Source of the DNA: Caballeronia sp. dw_276
GTDB taxonomy: Bacteria > Pseudomonadota > Gammaproteobacteria > Burkholderiales > Burkholderiaceae
Direction of reading: 5' to 3'
Assembly: GCF_018449635.1 (NCBI RefSeq)
Contig: NZ_JAAVUV010000016.1
Location: 116,293 to 180,292, forward strand
Length of the DNA: 64,000 bases
Below the pieces are notes generated by a model. That model was not told the origin of the DNA, ran no database searches, and was given only the letters and a program-made list of their open reading frames with translations. This document shows, one piece after another, positions 16,730-25,286 of this stretch (positions are counted from its first letter, which is position 1; every line of letters begins with the position of its first letter). The translations under genes were made by a program, and so were the position numbers.

Positions 16730-17892
16730 TGTGTCCGTGCCTCCTTGGCCAGCGATTCGAGAATCCGGTATGCCGCTGTCACACGCGCATCGTTGGGGAT
16801 GTTCTTGTTCGCCAGCATCACGATCCCCAGGCGCTTTTGCGGAATGAACGCCACGTATGCGCCGAAGCCGTTGGTCGAGCCGGTCTTGTTGATCGAGACA
16901 TCGTTGCGCGGCGGTTGCGGCGGCTTTAGTTCGGTGACCGGCATTGCATTCAGAATCATCGCAGGCGCATTGCCTTCCAGCAGTTTTTCCAGCGCGACCG
17001 GGTACGGATACTGTTCCCATATCAGGTCTTGCGTCATGGGCCCGGCGTTGAAGTAGCCCGTGTGCGTATCGGTTATTGCACGCTGAAGGTTCGGGTCAAG
17101 ATCGACCAGGCTCATGTTGGCTTGAAGAAAGCGCAACATATCGGCCGCCGTGCTCCGGATACCGTAAGCCTCGGAAGAGAGTACGCCGGGGTTCATCCTG
17201 ATCGGCGCACCGGCCTTGGTGTAGCCCTCCGCGTAATCCTTCATTCTTGCCGGGGGCACGTTGATGTAACTGCTCTGCAGGCCAAGCGCGGGGAAGAGGC
17301 GCCGCTCCATCAGCGTATCGAAGTCCTGACCCATGCTTTTCGCCGTGATGAGGCCGAGCGTGCCAATACCGGGATTCGCATACGTCCGATACGTCCCCGC
17401 CGCGTATGTGGGCTTCCACTGCCTGAAGTACTGCATCAGTTCGTCGATGCTGTTGACGTTGTCCGGCACCTGCAACGGCAGGCCGCCGGGCGTGTGCGTT
17501 CCGAGATTGAGCAGGGTTACATCGCCGAAGGGGGTGTTTTGCAGCACAGGAAGGTACTTGCTCGTGCGATCCGACAACGACAAATAACCGTCGATCTGCG
17601 CCTTCGCGGCAAGCGTTGCGGTGAATGTCTTGCTGATCGAACCAAGCTCGAATAAGGTATTGCGCGTAACTGGCGCTCTGGGTTTCAGCGATGCAAGACC
17701 GTAGTTGAACACATACGGCTTGCCGTCAGCGATGACCCCGACCGCCATGCCGGCGATCGCGTATTGCTTCATCAACGGTTGTATTGTGCCGTCCACTTCC
17801 GCCTGAATATTTTTACCGGTGGCGTGGACAACGCTTGAAATCGTGCACGAAAAAACGATTGCTGCAACAAGACGAACTGCGCTTTGTTTCAT
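16726..17892 (-). CDS. Class C (AmpC-type) beta-lactamase or serine esterase
   Basis: A 388-residue periplasmic serine hydrolase. The signal peptide ends near VHA-TG. The three penicillin-recognising motifs are intact: S85-I-S-K88, Y171-A-N173 and K336-T-G338. Spacing and length match class C beta-lactamases. No AmpR regulator is adjacent, so inducibility cannot be inferred. A 71-residue secreted ORF is coupled to its stop. It might be a low-level chromosomal cephalosporinase or a related esterase. Confidence 0.88.
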   Translation of the reverse strand: MKQSAVRLVAAIVFSCTISSVVHATGKNIQAEVDGTIQPLMKQYAIAGMAVGVIADGKPYVFNYGLASLKPRAPVTRNTLFELGSISKTFTATLAAKAQIDGYLSLSDRTSKYLPVLQNTPFGDVTLLNLGTHTPGGLPLQVPDNVNSIDELMQYFRQWKPTYAAGTYRTYANPGIGTLGLITAKSMGQDFDTLMERRLFPALGLQSSYINVPPARMKDYAEGYTKAGAPIRMNPGVLSSEAYGIRSTAADMLRFLQANMSLVDLDPNLQRAITDTHTGYFNAGPMTQDLIWEQYPYPVALEKLLEGNAPAMILNAMPVTELKPPQPPRNDVSINKTGSTNGFGAYVAFIPQKRLGIVMLANKNIPNDARVTAAYRILESLAKEARTQ

Positions 17893-18156
17893 TTGCCTGA
17901 TCCTTGGCGGGTTTGGGTTGGGCCAAACTGCTGAGGCAGGAGTATCCGTTTTTTTCGATCAAGCGACTATCGACGATAAGTTATCCGAGACAAAAGAAAA
18001 TCTATCGCCCTAAAGAAAGCGCCATTCCCGCCGATATGCATTGCAAGGACACCGTTGCGTGACTTTTCACCGTGATTGCCATGATTTGGATATCGTGGCG
18101 CGGTCGGGGAGTGCGCACGTTTTCGAACTAGAGCAGACAGAATCGACGAGTAAGAC
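17893..18156. other. Intergenic region upstream of the beta-lactamase gene
   Basis: No convincing coding sequence is present. It contains the beta-lactamase promoter region on the minus strand. A T-run (about 17949-17956) and AT-rich stretches are visible, but no recognisable AmpR-type site. Confidence 0.5.
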
Positions 18157-18183
18157 AAAAGGCGCCTTCCGGCGCCTTTTTTT
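18157..18183 (-). terminator. Intrinsic terminator, possibly bidirectional
   Basis: GGCGCC-TTCC-GGCGCC flanked by AAAA on the left and seven T on the right. It lies 26 bp past the stop of the Fae-like gene and would end that minus-strand transcript. The plus-strand T-run is longer, so it may also act in the other direction. Confidence 0.75.
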
Positions 18184-18208
18184 CATGGGGGTCGAAACAA
18201 GCCGCCGT

Positions 18209-18742
18209 TCAGCTCCAGTCATCCATGTCGTGCTTGATCGCGTGCCGGTTGGCGATCAGTTCATCGATAGTCGGCCCACCATTGAGCGCCCGGTGCAGCG
18301 CCAGCTTGGTCGCCTCGTAATTCGTCCGGTACATGTCCTTCTTGTCCAGATTCGCGTCCGTTGCGCAACGCGGATCGATCCGGACAAGGCTGATGATGCA
18401 AAGTTCGTTCGCGAGTTCCTTCGGAATCAAGCCTTCAATGACACAATCGATGACTGCGTCCGCAGTCGCCGATTGCACCACGCCGCCGAACAATTCGATC
18501 GTCGCCATGTCCTTGAGCGTGACCTTCGGCACCAGCATGGTCACTGGGCGCACGAGCTGATTGCACGCGCGGATCGCGAACATGGCCGTGTGCCCCTTGC
18601 TCTGCGCCATCATGTTTGCGAAGGCTTGCCCCACAGGGCCATCAACGCGTCCGATGAGGATTTCGGGCATGGCGTCGGTGGCTTGTCCGGGCGCTGCAAA
18701 GACAGTTGCTTCTCCTGCATGGAACACGAACTTCTCGGGCAT
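18209..18742 (-). CDS. Formaldehyde-activating enzyme (Fae) family protein lacking the catalytic His
   Basis: A 177-residue Fae-fold protein. Conserved segments include GRVDGPVGQAFAN, KVTLKDMATIELFGG, DCVIEGLIPKELANEL and the C-terminal YEATKLALHRAL. True Fae condenses formaldehyde with tetrahydromethanopterin using a His in the AHIDLIIG segment. The equivalent here reads AMPEILIG, with Met25 at the His position. This suggests a Fae paralogue with a different or non-catalytic role, such as pterin or aldehyde binding. No methanopterin genes are visible in the window. A terminator follows. The alignment was made by eye. Confidence 0.78.
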   Translation of the reverse strand: MPEKFVFHAGEATVFAAPGQATDAMPEILIGRVDGPVGQAFANMMAQSKGHTAMFAIRACNQLVRPVTMLVPKVTLKDMATIELFGGVVQSATADAVIDCVIEGLIPKELANELCIISLVRIDPRCATDANLDKKDMYRTNYEATKLALHRALNGGPTIDELIANRHAIKHDMDDWS

Positions 18743-18822
18743 GGCGCGTCTCCTTGATGACCGTTGGGAGCGGTCACTCTATCACCGCGCCGGTTCGTTC
18801 ATTGCCGGCGTCATTGCTGCCT

Positions 18823-19704
18823 TCAATGACCGGGATGCGCCCCGGCGAGCGTATCGAGTTCGGCAAGCACGTTGTCGGGCAATTTCAACTGCGATGCCTG
18901 CAGGTTTTCGCGTAGATGCGTAACAGACGACGTGCCCGGGATCAGCAAGATGTTCGGCGCACGATGCAAAAGCCACGCAAGCGCGACCTGCATGGGCGTT
19001 GCTTTCAGGCCCTGCGCAATCGTGGAAAGCGCCGACGATTGAATCGGCGTGAAGCCGCCCAGCGGAAAGAAGGGTACGTACGCAATGCCCTGAGCCGCCA
19101 GATCGTCAACCAGTGCGTCGTCGGTTCGCTGGATCAGGTTGTAATGGTTCTGCACGCAGACAATCTCCGCAATGCCCTGCGCTTCCTTGATCTGCGTCGC
19201 CGTCACGTTGCTCAGCCCGATTTGACGCACGAGCCCCTGCCGTTGAAGTTCGGCGAGCGCCTCGACCTGTTTTGCGATCGAACCTTCGGCCGGCGCGTGG
19301 ATGTCGCCCATGTTGCGCATGTTCACGATTTCGATTGCATCGAGCCCGAGGTTGCGAAGGTTGTCGTGGACGCCGCGCTTGATATCTTCAGGCTCGAGCG
19401 CCGCATTCCATGAACCGTCCGCGCCACGTTCGGCGCCGACCTTCGTCACGATCACGAGGCCATCCGCATACGGATGCAGCGCCTCGCGAATAATCTGGTT
19501 GGTGACGTGCGGTCCGTAAAAATCGCTTGTATCGATGTGATTGACGCCCGACGCCAACGCCTCGCGCAGCACGGCTACCGCCGCTTCGCGATCTTTCGGC
19601 GGCCCGAACACGCCGGGTCCCGCAAGCTGCATGGCGCCGTAGCCCACGCGGCGCACCGTGTGGCCAGCAAGCGAAAAGGTCTCGGAGGTATTGAAGTTCG
19701 ACAT
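18823..19704 (-). CDS. Aldo/keto reductase family oxidoreductase
   Basis: A 293-residue AKR barrel protein. Visible are VGYGAMQLAGPG at the N-terminus, the catalytic Asp/Tyr in HIDTSDFYGP, Lys in VIVTKVG and the C-terminal NADPH site near LIPGTSSVTHLREN. The usual catalytic His of the LHR segment is replaced (VNMRNMG), as in the YdbC/pyridoxal-reductase-like group. It is divergent from a LysR regulator 102 bp away, which probably controls it. The physiological aldehyde is unknown. Confidence 0.85.
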   Translation of the reverse strand: MSNFNTSETFSLAGHTVRRVGYGAMQLAGPGVFGPPKDREAAVAVLREALASGVNHIDTSDFYGPHVTNQIIREALHPYADGLVIVTKVGAERGADGSWNAALEPEDIKRGVHDNLRNLGLDAIEIVNMRNMGDIHAPAEGSIAKQVEALAELQRQGLVRQIGLSNVTATQIKEAQGIAEIVCVQNHYNLIQRTDDALVDDLAAQGIAYVPFFPLGGFTPIQSSALSTIAQGLKATPMQVALAWLLHRAPNILLIPGTSSVTHLRENLQASQLKLPDNVLAELDTLAGAHPGH

Positions 19705-19806
19705 GACGTTTCTCCTTAAAGGGTTGGACGCCAGTATGGGACGGATTGCGTTGTTCGATAATCGGGTCTAGATTGCACAGCTCGTGCACTATTTTGAACA
19801 ATACCC

Positions 19807-20712
19807 ATGGAATTCAATGATCTCGCCGCGTTTGTATCAGTAGCGCGCGCCGGCGGTTTTCGGGACGCCGCGCGTATCAGCGGGGTTTCGGCGTCGAGCC
19901 TGAGTATCGCCGTCCGGCGGCTCGAGTCCAAGCTGGGCTTGCGCCTGCTCAACCGGACCACGCGCAGCGTGGCCCCGACCGAGGCGGGGGAACGGCTTAT
20001 CGAGAAGCTCTCGCCGTTGTTCAGCGAAATGGAAGCGGCGCTGGACGTGCTGAACGGTTTCCGCGACAAACCCACGGGCACGCTCAAGCTGAACGTGCCG
20101 TCGAGCGCCGCGCGGATCGTGCTGCCGACGGTCATCGCGGCATTTTTGAAGGCGTATCCGGACATCCGCGTGGAAGTGGTGGTCGAGGATGGTTTCGTCG
20201 ATGTGCTGTCGATCGGCTGCGATGCGGGCATTCGCTACGACGAGCGCCTGGAGCAGGACATGATCGCCATTCCGATCGGGCCGCGCGTGCAGCGTTTTGC
20301 GACCGCCGCGGCGCCGGACTATCTCGATGCACACGGCCGCCCGTCGCATCCGCGCGAGCTGCTCACGCATGCGTGTTTGCGCGGCCAGTTTGCGGGCGGC
20401 GCCATGCCGACGTGGAACTTCGAGCGTGACGGCGAAGTGGTGCGGCTCGACCCGCCGGGGCCGCTGCTGGTGAGGCCGGGCGCGGCCATGGACCTTGCGA
20501 TCAGCAGCGCCGTGGCAGGCGTGGGCGTCATCCATCTCTTCGAGGGAATGCTGCGCCCGCATCTGGAAAGCGGCGCGCTGGAGCCGATTCTGGAGCCGTG
20601 GTGGCAGCAGTTTTCCGGGCCGTTCTTGTACTACCCGGGGCGCAGGCATTTGCCTGCGCCGCTGCGCGTGTTTATTGAATTTGTGAAGGCCGAAAATTCG
20701 ATGGACGTTTGA
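19807..20712 (+). CDS. LysR-family transcriptional regulator
   Basis: A 301-residue LysR protein. The N-terminal HTH (ARISGVSASSLSIAVRRLESKLG) is followed by LNRTTRSVAPTEAGERL and a periplasmic-binding-protein-like effector domain. It belongs to the subgroup that often controls an adjacent divergent oxidoreductase, which fits the aldo/keto reductase next door. It ends 3 bp before the convergent glycosyltransferase gene. Confidence 0.88.
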   Translation: MEFNDLAAFVSVARAGGFRDAARISGVSASSLSIAVRRLESKLGLRLLNRTTRSVAPTEAGERLIEKLSPLFSEMEAALDVLNGFRDKPTGTLKLNVPSSAARIVLPTVIAAFLKAYPDIRVEVVVEDGFVDVLSIGCDAGIRYDERLEQDMIAIPIGPRVQRFATAAAPDYLDAHGRPSHPRELLTHACLRGQFAGGAMPTWNFERDGEVVRLDPPGPLLVRPGAAMDLAISSAVAGVGVIHLFEGMLRPHLESGALEPILEPWWQQFSGPFLYYPGRRHLPAPLRVFIEFVKAENSMDV

Positions 20713-20715
20713 TCT

Positions 20716-21681
20716 TTAGCCGGCTTGGGTGCTGCTTCTGTAACTCGCCGCCGACGTCAGTCCCTTGAGGATCAGCAGCAAATGGAAGTAAAGCCGCTTG
20801 CTGAGACCGTAGTCATACGAATTCAGATGCGAAAGTGCGATGCCAAGCGCCTGCACCGGCTGGTGGTTGCGCGCAAAAACCGATACAACAATTGGCACAA
20901 TCCGCTTGAGCGCTACTGCGCGCGCCGGCTTGAGGCTCGCGTCCACCTTCAGCGTCTGGAGAAAGCCATAGGCCATGACGGGCGCGGTGGTCATGGAACG
21001 GGCGGTGTCCTTTGACATCGATACCTCGGTCTTCCGGTAATACGAAACGTATTCCTTGAGGTAATAGATCTTTTTTGCCGCCATGCAGATCTCTACGCCG
21101 AACACGAATTCGCAACCGTCGCCGTATTGTTTCTTGTAGCTGATTTTTCGCGCTAGATCGGCATTCGCCATCCAGCCGTTGTTCGGGATCATCTGGATCA
21201 GGCCAATGCGACCCGGATTGGCTTGTAATCCAACCGCGCTTTCCGTGCGCAGAAAGTCGATATTGAGCTGCCGGCTCGCCTCATGGTTCACGTGGCCGAG
21301 ATCGTCCATTTCGTATTGGTCGCCGAACGCGATATCCAGGTCCGGATGGATTTTCCACGCAGACAGCAGACGTTCGACGCAGTTGTTCGTCAGCTTGTCG
21401 TCGTCATGAATCAGAAGGATTTTGTCGCCGGTGGCGCGATTGAAAAGGTTCGCGATGTTATCGGCTTGTTTCAGCGACGGCACGTGCCTGAGGTACTTGA
21501 TCCGCGGCTCATTGGCGTACCTCGTTTCGATCAATTCCTGCGTGCGGCGATCGGATGAATCGTCGCCAATCACGACTTCAATGTTTTCATACGTTTGTGC
21601 GAGGCATGATTCGAGCGATTCGATCAACAACTCGGGTCTGTTGTATGTAGGTACGCAGATGGATACCTTGGTGTTTCTCAT
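20716..21681 (-). CDS. Family 2 glycosyltransferase
   Basis: A 321-residue GT2 enzyme. The N-terminal VSICVPTYNRPELLIESLESC and nucleotide-sugar site VVIGDDSSD are followed by the metal-binding acidic motif LLIHDDDKL (near residue 100). No membrane helices are evident, so it is a cytoplasmic transferase. Base composition is lower in GC than its neighbours, like the acyltransferase gene at 21815. Together they look like an acquired surface-glycan decoration pair. Donor and acceptor cannot be inferred. Confidence 0.85.
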   Translation of the reverse strand: MRNTKVSICVPTYNRPELLIESLESCLAQTYENIEVVIGDDSSDRRTQELIETRYANEPRIKYLRHVPSLKQADNIANLFNRATGDKILLIHDDDKLTNNCVERLLSAWKIHPDLDIAFGDQYEMDDLGHVNHEASRQLNIDFLRTESAVGLQANPGRIGLIQMIPNNGWMANADLARKISYKKQYGDGCEFVFGVEICMAAKKIYYLKEYVSYYRKTEVSMSKDTARSMTTAPVMAYGFLQTLKVDASLKPARAVALKRIVPIVVSVFARNHQPVQALGIALSHLNSYDYGLSKRLYFHLLLILKGLTSAASYRSSTQAG

Positions 21682-21814
21682 GATGTTGTCACCGATGGCC
21701 AGTTATGGGACCAGCATTGAGCGGGTGCGGGCGATTTTATGTTGGCTCGATTCTCAGCCATTTCGGTATTCAAGCTCTGCGCGATTGGTCACATACATTG
21801 TGGGATCTTTTTGC

Positions 21815-22930
21815 TCACATCATTGTTTTGGTCGGATCTGTGAGCCGCACGCGATTATTGAGATTAAACAGTGCAAAAAAGATCTTTTTGCCGCCACGTT
21901 CCACGACGAAATGAAGCGCGGTTCCGATTATGACGAGGATCAACACCGGCAAGAGGTACTTTCCAAGTGCACCGGCCCGTCCGAGATAATGATCCGAAAA
22001 AGCCGACAGTTTCGTCAGATAAGACCATAGCACGACGTGGCCAAGGTAGATCGAATAGGAGATCTGCCCAAGATAATGAGCCACCGGATTGCCGAACGTC
22101 ATATTCGCGATTTTCGACGCGCTGTGGCAAGAAATAATCAGCATGAAAAGCGAAAAATATATCGCGAGGTCGTTTTCATTGAATGCCACGAATAGACCGC
22201 AGGCGAGTATTGCGAAAACAAAGAAGTAGTTGCTGGCGAACATGCGTTGTAATGCAAGGTTCTGGCTCAACCTGAACGCAATCAGCCCGAAGGAGAACCC
22301 GGCGATGCATCGGAGAAGGGGAAACACAGTGTCGCCCTCCCACAGATCCAGGCCGGGAAAAGGGCTCGCGTGAGGCATCGCGAAGTACAAAAGAGAGATC
22401 AAGATTGCCGCGAACGCCGATGCAACGATTGCACGCGAAGTAATGGCGAGCGCAACCAGAATGGGGAAGAGAATATAAGCACAGAATTCAACGCTGATTG
22501 ACCACGCCGGGCCAACAATGCTCTCACCGAAACCCCAGGTCTGAATCAGAAACACATTCGCGATGATGGACGGCAAGCTCTGTTCCGGTGTGAACGGGAC
22601 GCCTTTCAAATAGTAACGGGCCGCCGCGATCATCAAAAGGAACACTGTCGCGCTGATGTAAAGCGGATAGATTCGCGCCAGCCGTTTCAGGATAAAGGTC
22701 CGATACATCGGGAACGTAGCTTGAAGCGTGACCGATTTTGAGTAGTTCATTGCAAGCACTATCCCGCTGAGCATGAAAAACAGGTCGACCGAAAGATAGC
22801 CCTTTGTCAGAAAGAAATACGGTTGCCCGGGCACTTTCGAATTTCCGAAATAGTGGTACAGGACGACCGTCAATGCGGCAATTCCCCGAATCCCCGTGAG
22901 CGGTCTGATCTCTGGCAGGTTTTTCTTCAT
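21815..22930 (-). CDS. Membrane acyltransferase, family 3 (OafA/YrhL-like)
   Basis: A 371-residue integral membrane protein with about ten helices. The N-terminal PLTGIRGIAALTVVLYHY contains the conserved Arg and catalytic-type His of acyltransferase-3 proteins, and LSVDLFFMLSGIVL follows. Such enzymes O-acetylate or succinylate O-antigens, exopolysaccharides or Nod factors. The lower GC and adjacency to a GT2 gene suggest horizontal acquisition of a glycan-modifying pair. Confidence 0.88.
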   Translation of the reverse strand: MKKNLPEIRPLTGIRGIAALTVVLYHYFGNSKVPGQPYFFLTKGYLSVDLFFMLSGIVLAMNYSKSVTLQATFPMYRTFILKRLARIYPLYISATVFLLMIAAARYYLKGVPFTPEQSLPSIIANVFLIQTWGFGESIVGPAWSISVEFCAYILFPILVALAITSRAIVASAFAAILISLLYFAMPHASPFPGLDLWEGDTVFPLLRCIAGFSFGLIAFRLSQNLALQRMFASNYFFVFAILACGLFVAFNENDLAIYFSLFMLIISCHSASKIANMTFGNPVAHYLGQISYSIYLGHVVLWSYLTKLSAFSDHYLGRAGALGKYLLPVLILVIIGTALHFVVERGGKKIFFALFNLNNRVRLTDPTKTMM

Positions 22931-23192
22931 TTATCTATCCGTGGCGTCGGCGGTCGGGAGGTTCGGTCCGGTATCTGCAATGGGCCGGCGAAGTGTGTCA
23001 TCGGCAAAAAATTCGTAATGTGCGAAAGCGCACGGCGATGCACTGCGTCGCACAAAAACGGCCGCGTTTTCATGTTTGCGGCAGCCCTGAAACGCCGTAT
23101 GCCCGCTTTCCAGGCCGGTTGTTGCGGCACGCGAATCCGTTTCGCGCGCTCCGGAATCCGCCAACCTAAATCAGGGTAAATCCCAGAAAAAA
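22931..23192. other. Intergenic region before the GntR gene
   Basis: A divergent 5' region between the acyltransferase (minus) and the GntR/MtnK operon (plus). I see no credible gene. The part nearest 23160-23192 is AT-richer and probably carries the operon promoter. Confidence 0.5.
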
Positions 23193-23208
23193 CATCAGAC
23201 GTCTGATG
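23193..23208. promoter_or_regulatory. Perfect 16-bp palindrome, probable GntR operator
   Basis: CATCAGACGTCTGATG is a perfect palindrome 34 bp before the chosen ATG of the GntR gene. It overlaps an upstream in-frame ATG (23206), which argues that the real start is the ATG at 23242. Its position suits autoregulation and repression of the operon. Confidence 0.65.
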
Positions 23209-23241
23209 TATATTGCAAAAAAGTTTGAGAGAAAGGCTCCC

Positions 23242-23961
23242 ATGCGCTTGAGCGTCGAACAATCGATGAGCGACAAGATCCAGGAATCACTGCTGGCCAT
23301 GATTCGCGAAAAAGGCCTTAAACCAGGGGATCAGATCCCGACCGAGATCGAGTTGTGCGAGTTGCTGGGCGTCGGGCGGTCAAGCTTGCGTGAGGCCGTG
23401 GCGCAAATGATTTCCCATGGATTGCTGTCGCGTGTGCAGGGTCGCGGGACCTTCATCAGACAAATTTCGCTGAAACTGAAGGGCGGTCTGGATGATCTGA
23501 TGTCCGTGACCGACATGATCAAGAGCGTTGGCGCCGTGCCGTCCACGAGCAGGTTGCAGATCGAGAACATCCCGGCATCGGAAAGCCTGGCGGAAAAACT
23601 GGCGTTAAAAGTGGGTGATCCATGCGTACGCATTGAACGCGTGCGGCGCGCCGACGACGCGATCGCGGCGTATTGCATCGATATCGTGCCAAGGGAAGTT
23701 TTCGATGCCGTCGGCAACGATCTCGGCGAGTCGCTGTTCGCCATGCTGGGGCGCACCGGACGCAGGCTGTCGCATACCCATACGTCCGTCCAGCCGACCA
23801 TCCTCACGCCGCGCGACCTGCCTGAACTCGGCGATGGTTTCGGTCTGTTCCTGCTGCTGGACGAGGTCGATTTTGACCAGAGCGGCGACCCGCTTTGCTA
23901 TAGCAACGACTACTACAACACGAGCATCTTCAAGTTCGACCTGGTCCGCAAACGTCATTGA
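23242..23961 (+). CDS. GntR-family regulator with UTRA domain (HutC-like)
   Basis: A 239-residue regulator. The winged helix (residues 1-70) contains IPTEIELCELLGVGRSSLREAV and GLLSRVQGRGTFI. The C-terminal half has the UTRA ligand fold (DPCVRIERVRRADD, then TSVQPTILTP). UTRA domains usually bind phosphorylated sugars or small metabolites. I chose the ATG at 23242 because GAGAAAGG precedes it and the upstream ATG lies inside a palindrome. The gene is 38 bp from the kinase gene and is probably the operon's own regulator. Confidence 0.85.
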   Translation: MRLSVEQSMSDKIQESLLAMIREKGLKPGDQIPTEIELCELLGVGRSSLREAVAQMISHGLLSRVQGRGTFIRQISLKLKGGLDDLMSVTDMIKSVGAVPSTSRLQIENIPASESLAEKLALKVGDPCVRIERVRRADDAIAAYCIDIVPREVFDAVGNDLGESLFAMLGRTGRRLSHTHTSVQPTILTPRDLPELGDGFGLFLLLDEVDFDQSGDPLCYSNDYYNTSIFKFDLVRKRH

Positions 23962-23999
23962 GACGCTCGCGTGAAACCAGGAGACACGGAGGAGACATC

Positions 24000-25271
24000 A
24001 TGGAATTCGAGGCATTGAATGCTTCCGAATTGACCGCTTACCTTCAGGGCATTCCTGCGGTGTATGCGTTGTTGGGCGAGCCGGCCGAGCTCGACATTGC
24101 GGAAGTGGGCGACGGCAACCTGAACTATGTCTACTTTGCAAGCAATGCGCGGGCGGCGGAAAAAAGCGTGGTGGTGAAACAGGCGCCGCCGTTTCTTCGG
24201 CTGGTAGGCAAGACCTGGCCGCTCGGACGCGAGCGCATGGAACGTGAGGTGGCCGCACTCAGGCGCTTTGGGTCGCTGTGTCCGCAGCATGTGCCGACGG
24301 TTTATCACGCGGACAGCCAGCTCTTCCTGATGGTGATGCAGCGGCTTGCGAGTCACCGGATCTTGCGGCAAGGGCTGATGGATGGCGTCGTGTATCCGAA
24401 ACTCGCGGATCATCTGTCCACGTATCTGGCAAACACGCTCTTCTTCGGCTCGGACCTGTTTCTTGCAGCGGACATCAAGAAACAGGCGATGAGCGCGGCC
24501 GTAAACAGCGAGTTGTGCGGCATCACCGAAGATTTGGTTTTTACCTATCCGTTCGAGGACCATTCATCGAACGTCTACAGCCCGAAGTTGCCGAGGGCTG
24601 CTCTCGAACGTCTCAGACAGACCCCCGCATTGCGCGTGGCCGCAGCCGAGATGAAATGGGCGTTCATGAATCACGCCGAGACCTTGCTGCATGGCGACCT
24701 GCATACCGGGTCCATCATGGTCAACGCGGACGAGACCTATGTGATCGATCCCGAGTTCTCGTTCTACGGTCCCGTGGCCTTCGATATTGGCGCGGTGCTC
24801 GCCAATCTGCTGCTGGCCTATTTCTCGCGGGACTGGCATGGGCGGCTTGACGACGGACGACCTGAACCGTACCAGGCATGGCTGCTGGAACAGCTCAGCA
24901 CCATCTGGACGGAGTTCGCCGCCAAGTTCCAGAAACTATGGCGCGAACATGAAGGCCGCAGCAAAAAGGCGTTTATTGGCGACGATCCTGATCGCGCATG
25001 CGCCGATGCCTTCAAGACGCGCTTCATGCAGCGCCTTTTCGCCGATACCCTTGGCTTCGCCGGATGCAAGATGATCCGCCGGATTGTGGGCATGGCGAAG
25101 GTCGCGGAAATCACGCACATTCCCGACGACGCGGCGCGCGCGGCTATCGAAGTCCGTTGTCTGCAATGCGCGGAGACGCTGCTGGTCGAGAGGCAATCCC
25201 TGAGCGATATCAGCCAAGTCGTTCGTCTGGCACAAGCGCTCCAGAGCGCCAACCATTCCAACAATCAATAA
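24000..25271 (+). CDS. mtnK: S-methyl-5-thioribose kinase (MtnK)-like sugar kinase
   Basis: A 423-residue protein-kinase-like fold enzyme. Diagnostic MtnK segments are visible: GDGNLNYVY in the glycine-rich loop, VVVKQAPP (ATP Lys) and the catalytic LLHGDLHTGSIMV with metal-binding VIDPEFSFYGP. MtnK phosphorylates C1 of 5-methylthioribose; homologues also act on 5-deoxyribose. The ATG at 24000 follows GGAGGAG. It is followed by mtnA and a class II aldolase gene. No nucleosidase or phosphorylase is encoded nearby, while a sugar importer is, so the free sugar probably comes from outside the cell. Confidence 0.85.
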   Translation: MEFEALNASELTAYLQGIPAVYALLGEPAELDIAEVGDGNLNYVYFASNARAAEKSVVVKQAPPFLRLVGKTWPLGRERMEREVAALRRFGSLCPQHVPTVYHADSQLFLMVMQRLASHRILRQGLMDGVVYPKLADHLSTYLANTLFFGSDLFLAADIKKQAMSAAVNSELCGITEDLVFTYPFEDHSSNVYSPKLPRAALERLRQTPALRVAAAEMKWAFMNHAETLLHGDLHTGSIMVNADETYVIDPEFSFYGPVAFDIGAVLANLLLAYFSRDWHGRLDDGRPEPYQAWLLEQLSTIWTEFAAKFQKLWREHEGRSKKAFIGDDPDRACADAFKTRFMQRLFADTLGFAGCKMIRRIVGMAKVAEITHIPDDAARAAIEVRCLQCAETLLVERQSLSDISQVVRLAQALQSANHSNNQ

Positions 25272-25286
25272 TCACCCGGAGCACGC

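Noticed and set aside
16726..17892. AmpR-type inducible regulation of the class C enzyme
   Set aside because: No LysR-type gene is adjacent and no AmpR site is recognisable upstream, so inducible control was not claimed.
22931..23241. SAM or other riboswitch before the MtnK operon
   Set aside because: No recognisable riboswitch core or terminator/antiterminator pair was seen; the palindrome at 23193 explains control better.
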